Shown here in pieces: positions 46,560 to 55,393 of a stretch of DNA of 64,000 nt. Position 1 is the stretch's first letter; each line of letters starts with the position of its first letter. Source of the DNA: Arenivirga flava (GTDB lineage: Bacteria; Actinomycetota; Actinomycetes; Actinomycetales; Microbacteriaceae); the NCBI RefSeq assembly GCF_030161575.1, contig NZ_BSUL01000001.1:62001-126000 (forward strand), in the 5' to 3' direction. A program made the position numbers and the translations under genes. The notes under the pieces were generated by a model. It saw nothing but the letters and a program-made list of their open reading frames with translations, had not been told where the DNA came from and did no database searches.

Positions 46560-47999
46560 ATGCAGTTCATCGGGACGGCGCCGTCGCACGATCTGACCTA
46601 CTCGGACGTGTTCCTCGTACCGAGCCGATCGACCGTCCGGAGCAGGCTCGACGTCTCCCTCGCGCCCGGCGACGGCACCGGTGCCACGCTGCCCCTGGTC
46701 TCGGCCAACATGAACTCGGTCACGGGACCGCGGCTCGCGGCCGCCCTGGCCCGTCGCGGCGGCCTGGGCGTGCTGCCGCAGGACATGCCGCTGCAGGATC
46801 TCGACGCAGCCATCCGCTGGGTCAAGGAGCAGCCGGTCGCCTTCGACACCCCCGTCGCCTTCGGGCCGGAGGCCTCCGTCGCCGATGCGCTCGCGGTGCT
46901 GCCGCCCGTCGACGGCCACGGCCTCGTGGTGCTCGATGCGCACGGCGCCTTCCTCGGCTGCATGGCGGCGACCCGGCTCGCGCACGCCCAGCCCGACGCC
47001 CAGCTCGTCGACCTGCTGCACGGCAGCCTCACCGCCTTCGAGGAGGAGGACCTCGGCGACGGCCGGCACGCCTTCGACACGATGGTCGCCGCGGAGCTCG
47101 ACTACGCGCCGGTGCTGCGCCACGGGCACCTCATCGGCACCATCAGCCGCACCGGTGCCCTGCGCTCGACGATCTACGAACCGGCGGTCGACGCGCACGG
47201 CCGTCTGCGGGTCGCCGCCGCGATCGGCATCAACGGCGACGTCGCCGCGAAGGCCTCGGCGCTCGCCGCGGCCGGCGTCGACGTGCTCGTGCTCGACACC
47301 GCCCACGGGCACCAGGAGGGCATGCTCGCGGCCATCCGCACCGTGAAGGCGCTGCGGCTCGGCGTGCCGATCGTCGCGGGCAACGTCGTCACCGAGCACG
47401 CCGTGCGCAACCTCGTGGAGGCGGGCGCCGACATCCTCAAGGTCGGCGTCGGCCCGGGCGCGATGTGCACCACCCGCATGATGACCGCCGTGGGCCGCCC
47501 GCAGTTCTCGGCCGTGCTCGAGACGGCGGCCGCGGCGCGCGAGCTCGGCGCCCATGTGTGGGCCGACGGCGGGGTGCGCTACCCCCGCGACGTGGCCCTC
47601 GCACTCGCCGCCGGCGCCGCCAGCGTGATGGTCGGCTCCTGGTTCGCGGGCACCATCGAGGCGCCCGGTCGGCTGGAAGCGGATGCGGACGGCCGCCTCT
47701 TCAAGCAGAGCTGGGGCATGGCCTCCACGAAGGCCGTGCAGGAGCGTTTCGGACGCCTGGACGCCTTCGAGCTCGCCCGCCGCACCCTCTTCGCCGAGGG
47801 CATCTCGAGCTCGCGCATCTACCTCAACCCGCTGCGCCCCTCGCTCGAGGACCTGCTCGACATGATCACCTCGGGCGTGCGCAGCAGCCTGACCTACGCG
47901 GGTGCCCGGGACCTCGCCGAGTTCCACGAGCGCGCCGTCGTCGGCACCCAGTCGGCCGCCGGCTACGAGGAGGGCAAGGCGCTGCCGGTCTCCTGGTAG
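46560..47999 (+). CDS. guaB1: GuaB1-type IMP dehydrogenase-related protein
   Basis: A 479-residue IMPDH/GMP-reductase-fold protein. The start LTYSDVFLVPSRSTV and LVSANMNSVTGPRLA, a CBS-containing insert, then VLDTAHGHQEGML, GNVVTEHAVRNLVEAGAD and the catalytic Cys loop GPGAMCTTRMMTAVGRPQ are seen. The family is the actinobacterial GuaB1 group, which lies apart from true IMPDH and is better viewed as a GMP reductase candidate. ATG 46560 follows GGGAG closely. Confidence 0.88.
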   Translation: MQFIGTAPSHDLTYSDVFLVPSRSTVRSRLDVSLAPGDGTGATLPLVSANMNSVTGPRLAAALARRGGLGVLPQDMPLQDLDAAIRWVKEQPVAFDTPVAFGPEASVADALAVLPPVDGHGLVVLDAHGAFLGCMAATRLAHAQPDAQLVDLLHGSLTAFEEEDLGDGRHAFDTMVAAELDYAPVLRHGHLIGTISRTGALRSTIYEPAVDAHGRLRVAAAIGINGDVAAKASALAAAGVDVLVLDTAHGHQEGMLAAIRTVKALRLGVPIVAGNVVTEHAVRNLVEAGADILKVGVGPGAMCTTRMMTAVGRPQFSAVLETAAAARELGAHVWADGGVRYPRDVALALAAGAASVMVGSWFAGTIEAPGRLEADADGRLFKQSWGMASTKAVQERFGRLDAFELARRTLFAEGISSSRIYLNPLRPSLEDLLDMITSGVRSSLTYAGARDLAEFHERAVVGTQSAAGYEEGKALPVSW

Positions 48000-48047
48000 C
48001 GAACCGCCTGCCGCGGCGGCTCCGCCGCGAGTACGATCGGAGGTCCC

Positions 48048-48128
48048 ATGGACGATCCTCCCAGTACCGCGACGCCTCGATCGGCGCGCCCCCTCCAGCC
48101 GATGAGGGGAGGCCGCGGTGTCCACTGA
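48048..48128 (+). CDS. Short proline-rich upstream ORF before the CorC-like gene
   Basis: A 26-codon frame with CGGAGG five bases before its ATG. The peptide starts MDDPPSTATP, acidic and proline-rich, and the frame ends inside the fourth codon of the downstream gene, whose GTG start it overlaps. Leader peptides with acidic/proline-rich starts are known to destabilise ribosomes at low magnesium. The frame itself is visible; its translation and role are inference. Confidence 0.4.
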   Translation: MDDPPSTATPRSARPLQPMRGGRGVH

Positions 48129-49434
48129 GTGGATCATGCTGATCGTGGGCGTCGTCCTCACGATCGGCACCGGCCTCTTCGTGGCGAGCGAGTTCTCGCT
48201 CGTCAACCTCGACCGCTCCGACCTCGAGCAGCGCCAGGAGCGCGGCGAGCGCCGGCTCGGTCCCGTGATCGGCGCCCTGCGGATCACCTCGACCCACCTG
48301 TCGAGCGCGCAGCTCGGCATCACCCTCACGACCCTGCTGACGGGCTACACGCTCGAGCCGGCGATCAGCGCGTGGCTGCGGCCCGTGGTGGAGCTGCTCG
48401 GCGTGCCCGAGGCGGTGGCGACCGTGGTCGCCGTCGTGCTCGCGGTGACGCTCGCCACACTGCTGTCGATGATCGTGGGCGAGCTGGTGCCGAAGAACTT
48501 CGCGCTCGCGCTGCCGCGGCAGACCGCGAAGCTCGTCATCCCGTTCCAGGTGCTGTTCACCACGGTCTTCAAGCCGATCATCGCGCTGCTCAACAACTCG
48601 GCCAACGCACTGCTGCGCGCCATCGGCATCGAGCCGAAGGAGGAGCTCAGCGGCGCGCGCACCGCCGACGAGCTGAGCTCGCTCGTGCGCCGTTCGGCCA
48701 CCGTCGGCACGCTCGAGGCCGACACGGCCACGCTGCTCGAGCGCACCATCGCCTTCTCGGAGCTCAGCGCCGCCGACGTCATGACGCCCCGCCCGCGGGT
48801 GATCAGCGTGGAGCGCGGCGCGAGCGTCGACACGGTCATCGAGCTCGCCACCCGCACCGGCTTCTCCCGCTTCCCGGTCGTCGACGAGGACCGCGACGAC
48901 GTGGTCGGCCTCGTGCACGTCAAGCAGGCCGTCTCGGTGCCGCGCGAGAAGCGCGCCGAGGTGCCCGTCGGCGCCATCGAGACCGAGGCGCTGCGCGTGC
49001 CCGAGACGATGGGCCTGGACGGCCTGCTCGCCGAGCTGCGCGGCCGCGGGTACCAGATGGCCGTCGTGGTCGACGAGTACGGCGGCACCGCCGGCGTCGC
49101 CACGCTGGAGGACCTCGTCGAGGAGCTGATCGGCGAGGTCGCCGACGAGCACGACCGCGCCCGCGTCGACGTGGTCCGCTCGCGCGACTGGCTGACCTTC
49201 CCGGGCGGGCTCCGCCCCGACGAGCTGCTCGACCGCGCCGGCGTGACCGTGCCGGAGGAGGGTCCGTACGAGACCGTCGCCGGCTACGTGATGGCCGAGC
49301 TCGGCCGCATCCCGGCCGTCGGCGACGAGGTCGTGCTGGAGGCCGGCCGCCTGCGCGTCGAGCGGATGGACGGCCGTCGCGTGGACCGCATCCGCTGGAC
49401 CCCATCATCCGAGACGACGGAGGCGACCCGATGA
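48118..49434 (+). CDS. CNNM/CorC-type membrane protein (DUF21, CBS pair, CorC_HlyC)
   Basis: A 438-residue protein with a DUF21 membrane domain of about four helices (residues 1-190, including LGITLTTLLTGYTLEP and GELVPKNFALA), a CBS pair (MTPRPRVISV near 223; VVVDEYGGTAGVATLEDLVEELIG near 315) and a C-terminal CorC_HlyC domain. The family moves or senses magnesium and other divalent cations. GTG 48118 gives the expected N-terminus. It is coupled by ATGA to a paralogue. Confidence 0.93.
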   Translation: MSTEWIMLIVGVVLTIGTGLFVASEFSLVNLDRSDLEQRQERGERRLGPVIGALRITSTHLSSAQLGITLTTLLTGYTLEPAISAWLRPVVELLGVPEAVATVVAVVLAVTLATLLSMIVGELVPKNFALALPRQTAKLVIPFQVLFTTVFKPIIALLNNSANALLRAIGIEPKEELSGARTADELSSLVRRSATVGTLEADTATLLERTIAFSELSAADVMTPRPRVISVERGASVDTVIELATRTGFSRFPVVDEDRDDVVGLVHVKQAVSVPREKRAEVPVGAIETEALRVPETMGLDGLLAELRGRGYQMAVVVDEYGGTAGVATLEDLVEELIGEVADEHDRARVDVVRSRDWLTFPGGLRPDELLDRAGVTVPEEGPYETVAGYVMAELGRIPAVGDEVVLEAGRLRVERMDGRRVDRIRWTPSSETTEATR

Positions 49435-50468
49435 GCGACTGGGCTGGACTGGCCTGGCTCGTGGTGCTGCTCGCCGCGAACGCCTTCTTCGTCGGCGCGG
49501 AGTTCGCCGTCATCTCGGCGAAGCGCTCCCAGATCGAGCCTCGAGCGGAGGCGGGCGGCAAGGCCGCAAAGACCGCGCTGTGGGCCATGGAGCACGCGAC
49601 CCTCATGCTGGCGACCAGCCAGCTGGGCATCACCGTGTGCTCGCTGCTGATCCTCAACGTCTCCGAGCCCGCGCTGCACCACCTGCTCGAGGTGCCGCTC
49701 GCGCTGACCGGTCTGCCGGAGGCCGCGATCGGCGGCATCGCCTTCGCGATGGCGCTGGTGATCGTCTCCTACCTGCACGTCGTGCTCGGCGAGATGGTGC
49801 CGAAGAACCTGTCGTTCTCGGTGCCGGACCGCGCGGTGCTCATCCTCGCCCCGCCCCTGGTGTTCATCGCCCGCGCCCTCAAGCCGGTCATCTGGTCGCT
49901 CAACGCGATCGCGAACACCGTGCTGCGCGCGTTCAAGGTGGAGCCGAAGGACGAGGCGAACAGCTCGTTCACCCTCGACGAGGTGGCCACGATCGTGAGC
50001 CACTCGACGAAGGAGGGCGTGCTGACGGATGCGTCGGGCGCGCTCATGAACGCGTTCGAGTTCACGGAGAAGAAGGTCGCCGACGTGGCCCTGGGTCTGG
50101 AGACGCTCGTGACGCTCGACGAGGCGGCGACACCGGCCGAGGTCGAGCGGGCGGTGGCCCAGCACGGCTTCTCGCGCTACGTGCTCGTGCGCGAGGACGG
50201 CGAGCCGAGCGGCTACGTGCACCTGAAGGACGTCATCGACCTCGACGAGGACGAGTACGACGACCCGGTGCCGCCGAAGCGCATCCGGCAGCTCGTGTCC
50301 ATCTACGCCGGCAGCGAGCTCGAGGACGGTCTCGCCACGATGCGCCGCCTCGGCGTGCACGTCGCGCGCGTCTTCGATCAGGAGGGCACGACCACGGGCG
50401 TCATCTTCCTCGAGGACGTGCTCGAGGAGCTCGTCGGCGAGGTGCAGGACGCCACCCGCCGTCGCTGA
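49431..50468 (+). CDS. CNNM/CorC-type membrane protein, no C-terminal domain
   Basis: A 345-residue paralogue of the preceding protein: DUF21 domain (LGITVCSLLILNVSEPA, GEMVPKNLSFSVPDR) and a CBS pair ending in GVIFLEDVLEELVGEVQ, with no CorC_HlyC domain. Adjacent pairs of this kind probably work together as a hetero-oligomer. Confidence 0.92.
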   Translation: MSDWAGLAWLVVLLAANAFFVGAEFAVISAKRSQIEPRAEAGGKAAKTALWAMEHATLMLATSQLGITVCSLLILNVSEPALHHLLEVPLALTGLPEAAIGGIAFAMALVIVSYLHVVLGEMVPKNLSFSVPDRAVLILAPPLVFIARALKPVIWSLNAIANTVLRAFKVEPKDEANSSFTLDEVATIVSHSTKEGVLTDASGALMNAFEFTEKKVADVALGLETLVTLDEAATPAEVERAVAQHGFSRYVLVREDGEPSGYVHLKDVIDLDEDEYDDPVPPKRIRQLVSIYAGSELEDGLATMRRLGVHVARVFDQEGTTTGVIFLEDVLEELVGEVQDATRRR

Positions 50469-50483
50469 GCGGAGCGAGCGGCG

Positions 50484-50538
50484 GCGAGCGGATGCGGCCT
50501 GGACGCGGCCGGGGAGCAGGCGCGCCGCATCCGCTCGC
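50484..50538. terminator. Hairpin with 14-base arms between the CorC-like gene and nnrD
   Basis: Arms at 50484-50497 and 50525-50538 are exact complements with 27 bases between. The arms contain the GCGGATGC word that recurs all over the window. No T-run follows. Confidence 0.5.
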
Positions 50539-50542
50539 TCGC

Positions 50543-50548
50543 TAGCGT
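50543..50548 (+). promoter_or_regulatory. -10-like TAGCGT just before nnrD
   Basis: TAGCGT ends six bases before the ATG at 50555, which would place the transcript start at or next to the start codon (leaderless mRNA). The same layout appears before the GT87 gene (TACGCT, 54016-54021). Confidence 0.4.
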
Positions 50549-50554
50549 GAGCGC

Positions 50555-51424
50555 ATGAGCAGCGCCGACGTGACCGTGCCCTTCCGCAGCTGGAGCGCCG
50601 AGCGCGCGGCCGCGTGGATCCGCGTGCCCGCGCGGGACGACCACAAGTACACGCGCGGCGTGCTGGGCGTGGTGAGCGGGTCGCGCCGCTACCCGGGCGC
50701 CGCGGTGCTCGGCGTCGAGGCGGCGCTGCACACGGGCCTCGGCATGGTGCGCTACCTCGGCCCTCGCACGGTCGGCGACGCGGTGCTGGCGCGGAGGCCC
50801 GAGGCGGTCACGAGCGACGGCCGCGTCCAGGCGTGGCTGCTCGGCTCGGGGCAGGACCCCGCGGACCGCGGCAAGGCGACCGCCAGGCGTCTCGACGCGG
50901 CCATCGCCGACGGCCGCCCGCTCGTCGTCGACGCCGGCGCGCTCGACCTGCTGCCGCGCGCATCCGCCCCCGTCGTCATGACGCCGCACCACGGCGAGCT
51001 CTCGGCGCTGCTCGGCAGCCGCGGCATCGACGCCCCGCGCGAGGCCATCGACGCCGACCCGGACGGCTGGGCGCGCGCGGCCGCCCGCGAGCTGGGGGCC
51101 GCGGTGCTGCTCAAGGGGCCGGTCACCTGGGCCGCGGCACCGGGCGGCGAGCTGCTGCGCATCGCGGGCGGTCCGGCCTGGCTCGGCACGGCTGGTGCCG
51201 GCGACGCCCTGGCCGGGGTGCTCGGCGCGCTGCTCGCCGGGCACGGCGACCGGGTGCTCGACGACCCCACCGCGCTCGCGCCGATCGCGGCGACCGCCTC
51301 CTGGGTGCACACCCGCGCGGCCGAGCTGGCGAGCGCGGCGAACGGCGGCGGTCCCTTCACGATCCTCGGCCTGGTGGAGCGGCTGCCGCACGCGGTCGGC
51401 GAGCTCGCCGCGCTCGGCCGCTGA
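50555..51424 (+). CDS. nnrD: ADP-dependent NAD(P)H-hydrate dehydratase
   Basis: A 289-residue ribokinase-like protein with HKYTRGVLGVVSGSRRYPGAA (about 31-51), VMTPHHGELSALLG and WLGTAGAGDALAGVLGALLA, the signatures of NnrD. It repairs hydrated NAD(P)H at the expense of ADP. It lacks the N-terminal epimerase domain of fused enzymes. Confidence 0.93.
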   Translation: MSSADVTVPFRSWSAERAAAWIRVPARDDHKYTRGVLGVVSGSRRYPGAAVLGVEAALHTGLGMVRYLGPRTVGDAVLARRPEAVTSDGRVQAWLLGSGQDPADRGKATARRLDAAIADGRPLVVDAGALDLLPRASAPVVMTPHHGELSALLGSRGIDAPREAIDADPDGWARAAARELGAAVLLKGPVTWAAAPGGELLRIAGGPAWLGTAGAGDALAGVLGALLAGHGDRVLDDPTALAPIAATASWVHTRAAELASAANGGGPFTILGLVERLPHAVGELAALGR

Positions 51425-51464
51425 GCAGCGGCGAGCGCCCCCGGCGGTGCGCCGCGCTCGCTCG

Positions 51465-52202
51465 CTAGCCCAGGAAGCGCGCCAGGAAGGCGCACGTGCG
51501 CTCCTCGCGCGGCGCCGCGAAGACCTCGGCGGGCGGGCCCTGCTCGACGATCACGCCGCCGTCGAGGAAGACCACGCGGTGCGCGACGTCGCGCGCGAAG
51601 GCCATCTCGTGGGTGGCCATGAGGATCGTGGTGCCGCCCTCGGCGAGGGTGCGCACGAGGTCGAGCACCTCGCCGACGAGCTCCGGGTCGAGGGCGCTGG
51701 TGATCTCGTCGAGCAGCAGCAGCTCCGGCTCGGTCGCGAGCGCCCGCGCGATGGCGACGCGCTGCTGCTGGCCGCCGGAGAGCCGATCGGGGAAGTCGTC
51801 GGCCTTGTGCGCCAGCCCCACGCGGTCGAGCAGCTCGAGCCCGCGGGACTTCGCCCGGGCGCGCGGCACGCGGTGCACGTGCCGCGCGGCGAGCGTCACG
51901 TTGTCGATCACACTGAGGTGCGGGAACAGGTTGAACTGCTGGAACACCGTGCCGATGCGCGAGCGGATGCGGTCCGCATCCGTCCGGGGATCGGCGATGT
52001 CGTCGCCGCGCAGCTCGATGACGCCGTCGTCGATCGTTTCCAGGAGGTTGACGGTGCGCAGCAGGGTCGACTTGCCCGATCCGCTCGCGCCGATGAGCGC
52101 GACCACCTCGTGCGCGTGCAGCTCGAGGTCGATGCCGCGCAGCACCTCGTGCTCGCCGAAGGACTTGCGCAGGCCGGTGAGGCGCAGCAGGGGCGCGCTC
52201 AT
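51465..52202 (-). CDS. Polar amino-acid ABC transporter ATPase
   Basis: A 245-residue ATPase with GASGSGKSTLLRTVNLLE, the Q-loop FQQFNLFPHLSVIDNV, LSGGQQQRVAIARAL and LLLDEITSALDPELVGEVL, the GlnQ/HisP subfamily pattern. It starts at ATG 52202 overlapping the permease stop by ATGA. Confidence 0.94.
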   Translation of the reverse strand: MSAPLLRLTGLRKSFGEHEVLRGIDLELHAHEVVALIGASGSGKSTLLRTVNLLETIDDGVIELRGDDIADPRTDADRIRSRIGTVFQQFNLFPHLSVIDNVTLAARHVHRVPRARAKSRGLELLDRVGLAHKADDFPDRLSGGQQQRVAIARALATEPELLLLDEITSALDPELVGEVLDLVRTLAEGGTTILMATHEMAFARDVAHRVVFLDGGVIVEQGPPAEVFAAPREERTCAFLARFLG

Positions 52203-53074
52203 ACGACCGCCCCCATCTGCTCGCGGCGGCGCACCCGCGCCGTGTACCAGTCCGTCAGCCGCACGGTCGGGATCGCCAGCAGCACGAAGAGCACGCCGGC
52301 CACGACGTACGGGGTGAAGTTGAAGCTCGCCGCGGTGGCGATCTGCGCGCTGCGCACCGCGTCGACGGCGCCGAGCACGGAGATCAGCCCGACGTCCTTC
52401 TGGAGGGCGACGAAGTCGTTCATGAGCGCCGGGGTCACCTTGCGCACGGCCTGCGGGATCACGACGAGGCGCAGGGTCTTCGCGTGGCTGAGGCCCATCG
52501 CGCGGGCGGCGAGCCGCTGCGACGGGTGCACGGCCTCGATGCCGGCGCGGAACACCTCCGACACGTAGGCCGAGTAGGTGAGCACGAGCGCGGCCGTGCC
52601 GAGCACCTCGCCGGGGATGAAGTCGTCGGTGATGCGCAGGCCGGGGATGCCGAAGCCGACCAGGTAGAGCACCAGGATCAGCGGCACCCCGCGGAACACG
52701 TCGGTGTAGGCGGCGGCGAGGAAGCGGATGGGGAAGAACACCGGCCCGCGCAGCGTGCGCAGCAGCGCGATGGCGAGCCCGACGATCAGCACGAGCACGG
52801 AGGCGATCGCGAGCACCCGCAGGTTGAGCAGGAAGCCCTCGGCGACGGCCGGGAACGCCCGGACCGCGTGCTCCCAGCTGAAGAAGGTCTCCTGCACGCG
52901 AGGCCAGCCCGGGGTGTTCGCGAGGGTGATCCACATGACCACGGCGAAGGCGACCGTGCTCAGCGCGGCGACGAGCACCGAGCGCTGCTGCCGCCCGCGA
53001 CGGTACGCCCGGCGGCCCAGCTCGACCTCGCTGAGGTCGGCCGGGCCGCCGGGTTCGCGCAGGAGCCTGCTCAC
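52199..53074 (-). CDS. Polar amino-acid ABC transporter permease
   Basis: A 291-residue HisM/GlnP-type permease. The EAA loop reads ARAMGLSHAKTLRLVVIPQA (about 190-210), and TDVFRGVPLILVLYL and YSAYVSEVFRAGIEAV are typical. About five to six helices. Lies between the ATPase and binding-protein genes of the same system. Confidence 0.94.
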   Translation of the reverse strand: MSRLLREPGGPADLSEVELGRRAYRRGRQQRSVLVAALSTVAFAVVMWITLANTPGWPRVQETFFSWEHAVRAFPAVAEGFLLNLRVLAIASVLVLIVGLAIALLRTLRGPVFFPIRFLAAAYTDVFRGVPLILVLYLVGFGIPGLRITDDFIPGEVLGTAALVLTYSAYVSEVFRAGIEAVHPSQRLAARAMGLSHAKTLRLVVIPQAVRKVTPALMNDFVALQKDVGLISVLGAVDAVRSAQIATAASFNFTPYVVAGVLFVLLAIPTVRLTDWYTARVRRREQMGAVV

Positions 53075-53084
53075 GCGCTGCAGG

Positions 53085-53915
53085 CTAGTTCAGGATGGGC
53101 GCGTCGGCGCCGTCGGTCAGCCACTCCTGCACGAGCGCGTCGAGGGTGCCGTCGGCGCGCAGCGCGTCGACCGCGGCGGTGACCTCGGCGGTCAGCGGGC
53201 TGTCCTTCTCCAGCACGAAGCCCCAGCCCTCGCTCTCGTCGGCCGTGCCGTCGAGCTGGCCGATGAGCACGCCGCCCTCGACCTGCACGCTCGAGACGAA
53301 CAGCGCCGTCGGCAGGTCGACGACGATCGCGTCGACCTGGCCGTTCTGCAGCGCCAGCACGAGGTCGTCGTTGCTGTTGAAGACGAGCGCGTCGCTGGAC
53401 GGGTCGACGACCTCGTTCAGCGCGGTCAGGCTCGAGGTGCCGGTCATCGCGCCGAGGCGCACGTCCCGCAGGTCGGCGAGGCTGCTCGCGTCCGCCGCGG
53501 GCGAGCCCTCGATGGACACGACGGCCTGGTTGGCGTTGTAGTACGAGCTCGAGAAGTCGACGGCCTCGGCGCGCTCCTCGGTGATGGTGAACTGCTGCAG
53601 GTTGAGGTCCCAGTCCTTGGCGCCGGGCGCGATGCCCTGGTCGAAGGTGCTGCGCACCCACTCGACCTGCTCGGCGTCGTAGCCGAGCTCCTCGGCCACG
53701 GCGTAGGCCACCGCGGACTCGAAGCCCTCGCCGCTCTCGGGGGCGTCGTCGATGACGTAGGGCGGGTACGCGGGCTGGCCGGTCGCGATCGTCAGCACGT
53801 CGGCGGATCCCTCGGAGGCGCCGGGTGCGGCCTCGCCGGTGGAGCACGCGGCCAGCGCGGTGACGGCGACGGCGGCGCCGAGCAGGGCGACGGGGCGGAA
53901 GCGGTTGCGGGGCAT
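53085..53915 (-). CDS. Polar amino-acid ABC transporter binding lipoprotein
   Basis: A 276-residue solute-binding lipoprotein: lipobox LAAC (Cys near residue 23), then the SBP_bac_3 fold with PPYVIDDAPESGEGFESAVA, RAEAVDFSSSYY and KDSPLTAEVTAAVDAL. GAGGAG precedes the ATG. First gene of the three-gene transporter; ligand unknown. Confidence 0.94.
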   Translation of the reverse strand: MPRNRFRPVALLGAAVAVTALAACSTGEAAPGASEGSADVLTIATGQPAYPPYVIDDAPESGEGFESAVAYAVAEELGYDAEQVEWVRSTFDQGIAPGAKDWDLNLQQFTITEERAEAVDFSSSYYNANQAVVSIEGSPAADASSLADLRDVRLGAMTGTSSLTALNEVVDPSSDALVFNSNDDLVLALQNGQVDAIVVDLPTALFVSSVQVEGGVLIGQLDGTADESEGWGFVLEKDSPLTAEVTAAVDALRADGTLDALVQEWLTDGADAPILN

Positions 53916-54029
53916 GGCGGCTCCTCGGGATCGAGCGGTGGGCAGGGGTGCTGTGGGGTCCATGATGCCCGAGCGGATGCGCATCCGCCCCCGTTCGATG
54001 ACGCCCCGTGTCGAAGTACGCTGAAGCGC

Positions 54030-55310
54030 ATGACGACGGATGCGGGCGCGCGCACGCGCGGCGCGCTGCTCGCGTTCACGGGACGCCCCGTGCCGCTGTG
54101 GATCGCGTTCGTGCTCGTGCACCTCTGGCTCGGGGCGCTCAACCTGCGCGGGCCGGGCTGGCCGCTCGGCGACGTCGTCTCCGTCTACCCCTTCTGGGCC
54201 CAGCAGGGTCTCGAGGCGGGGTACTGGCAGGGCATCCACGCGGCGTGGGTGTACCCGATCCTGGCGATCGTGCCGATGCTGCTCAGCGTGGCCCTCGGCG
54301 CGGGCTGGGCGGCGAGCGTCTGGCTCGGCATGATGATGGCGCTGAACGCGATCGCCCTGGCGGTGCTCACCGACGCGGGGCGCTCGGCGGCCCGCATCCG
54401 CTACGGCTGGTGGTGGGTGCTCTTCCTGCTCGCCCTGGGCCCGATCGCCCTCGGCCGCATCGACGCGGTGACGGTGCCGCTCGCGATCGCGGGACTCGTG
54501 CTGCTGACGCGGCGGCCCCGCGCCGCGGCGCTGCTGCTCACGATCGGCGCGTGGGTGAAGGTGTGGCCCGGCGCCATCCTCGCCGCCGCCGTCGTGACGA
54601 TGCGCGCGCGGCCGACCATGCTCTCCATGGCCGTCGGCCTCTCGGGCGCGATCGTCATCGTCTGCCTGTTCCTCGGCAGCGGCGCCAACGTGCTCGGTTT
54701 CGTCACGCAGCAGACGGGGCGCGGTCTGCAGGTCGAGGCCGTGGCGGCGCTGCCGTGGTTCTGGGCCGCGGCGCTGGACGCGCCCGGTGTGAGCATCTAC
54801 TACGACACCGAGATCCTCACCAACCAGATCGCCGGGCCCGGGGTCGACGCCGTCGCGGCCGCGCTCACCCCGCTGCTCGGTGTCGTCGCCGCGGTGCTGC
54901 TCGCGCTCGGCGGGCTCGCGGTGCGGCGGGGCGCCGCAGCCCAGGCCGTGCTGCCGCCGCTCGCGATGGCGCTGGTGACGGCCTGCATCGTGTTCAACAA
55001 GGTCGGGTCGCCGCAGTTCGAGTCGTGGCTGGCGGCGCCCGTGATCGCCGCGATGCTGGCGGGCGGATGGCGGGCCGCGCGCCTGCCCGCGGCCCTCGCG
55101 CTCGCCGCGGCCGGGCTCACGCAGGTGATCTACCCGGTGCTCTACGGGTGGTTCCTGGCCGCGCATCCGCTCATGGCCCTCGCGGCGACGCTGCGCGACG
55201 GCCTGCTCGTCGCGCTGCTCGTGCACGGCGTGCACGGCGTCGTGCGCGAGTTGCGCAACCCGGCCGCCGCACCCGTCGGCGCCCGCAGGACGGCACCGGT
55301 CGCGCGGTAG
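54030..55310 (+). CDS. GT87-family membrane glycosyltransferase
   Basis: A 426-residue polytopic protein with about ten to twelve helices, GDVVSVYPFW.QQ in the first loop region and IGAWVKVWPGAILAA midway, which fit the GT87 (polyprenyl-phosphate-mannose-dependent) mannosyltransferase group. It ends in a short basic tail. TACGCT 8 bases before the ATG suggests a leaderless transcript. Acceptor unknown. Confidence 0.75.
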   Translation: MTTDAGARTRGALLAFTGRPVPLWIAFVLVHLWLGALNLRGPGWPLGDVVSVYPFWAQQGLEAGYWQGIHAAWVYPILAIVPMLLSVALGAGWAASVWLGMMMALNAIALAVLTDAGRSAARIRYGWWWVLFLLALGPIALGRIDAVTVPLAIAGLVLLTRRPRAAALLLTIGAWVKVWPGAILAAAVVTMRARPTMLSMAVGLSGAIVIVCLFLGSGANVLGFVTQQTGRGLQVEAVAALPWFWAAALDAPGVSIYYDTEILTNQIAGPGVDAVAAALTPLLGVVAAVLLALGGLAVRRGAAAQAVLPPLAMALVTACIVFNKVGSPQFESWLAAPVIAAMLAGGWRAARLPAALALAAAGLTQVIYPVLYGWFLAAHPLMALAATLRDGLLVALLVHGVHGVVRELRNPAAAPVGARRTAPVAR

Positions 55311-55393
55311 CATCGAGGGGTGGCCGTCGCCGGCCCGACTCAGCGCGGAGCAGTCCTCCCCACCCCCTCGCACCGTCTCCAGGAAGCCGCTCC

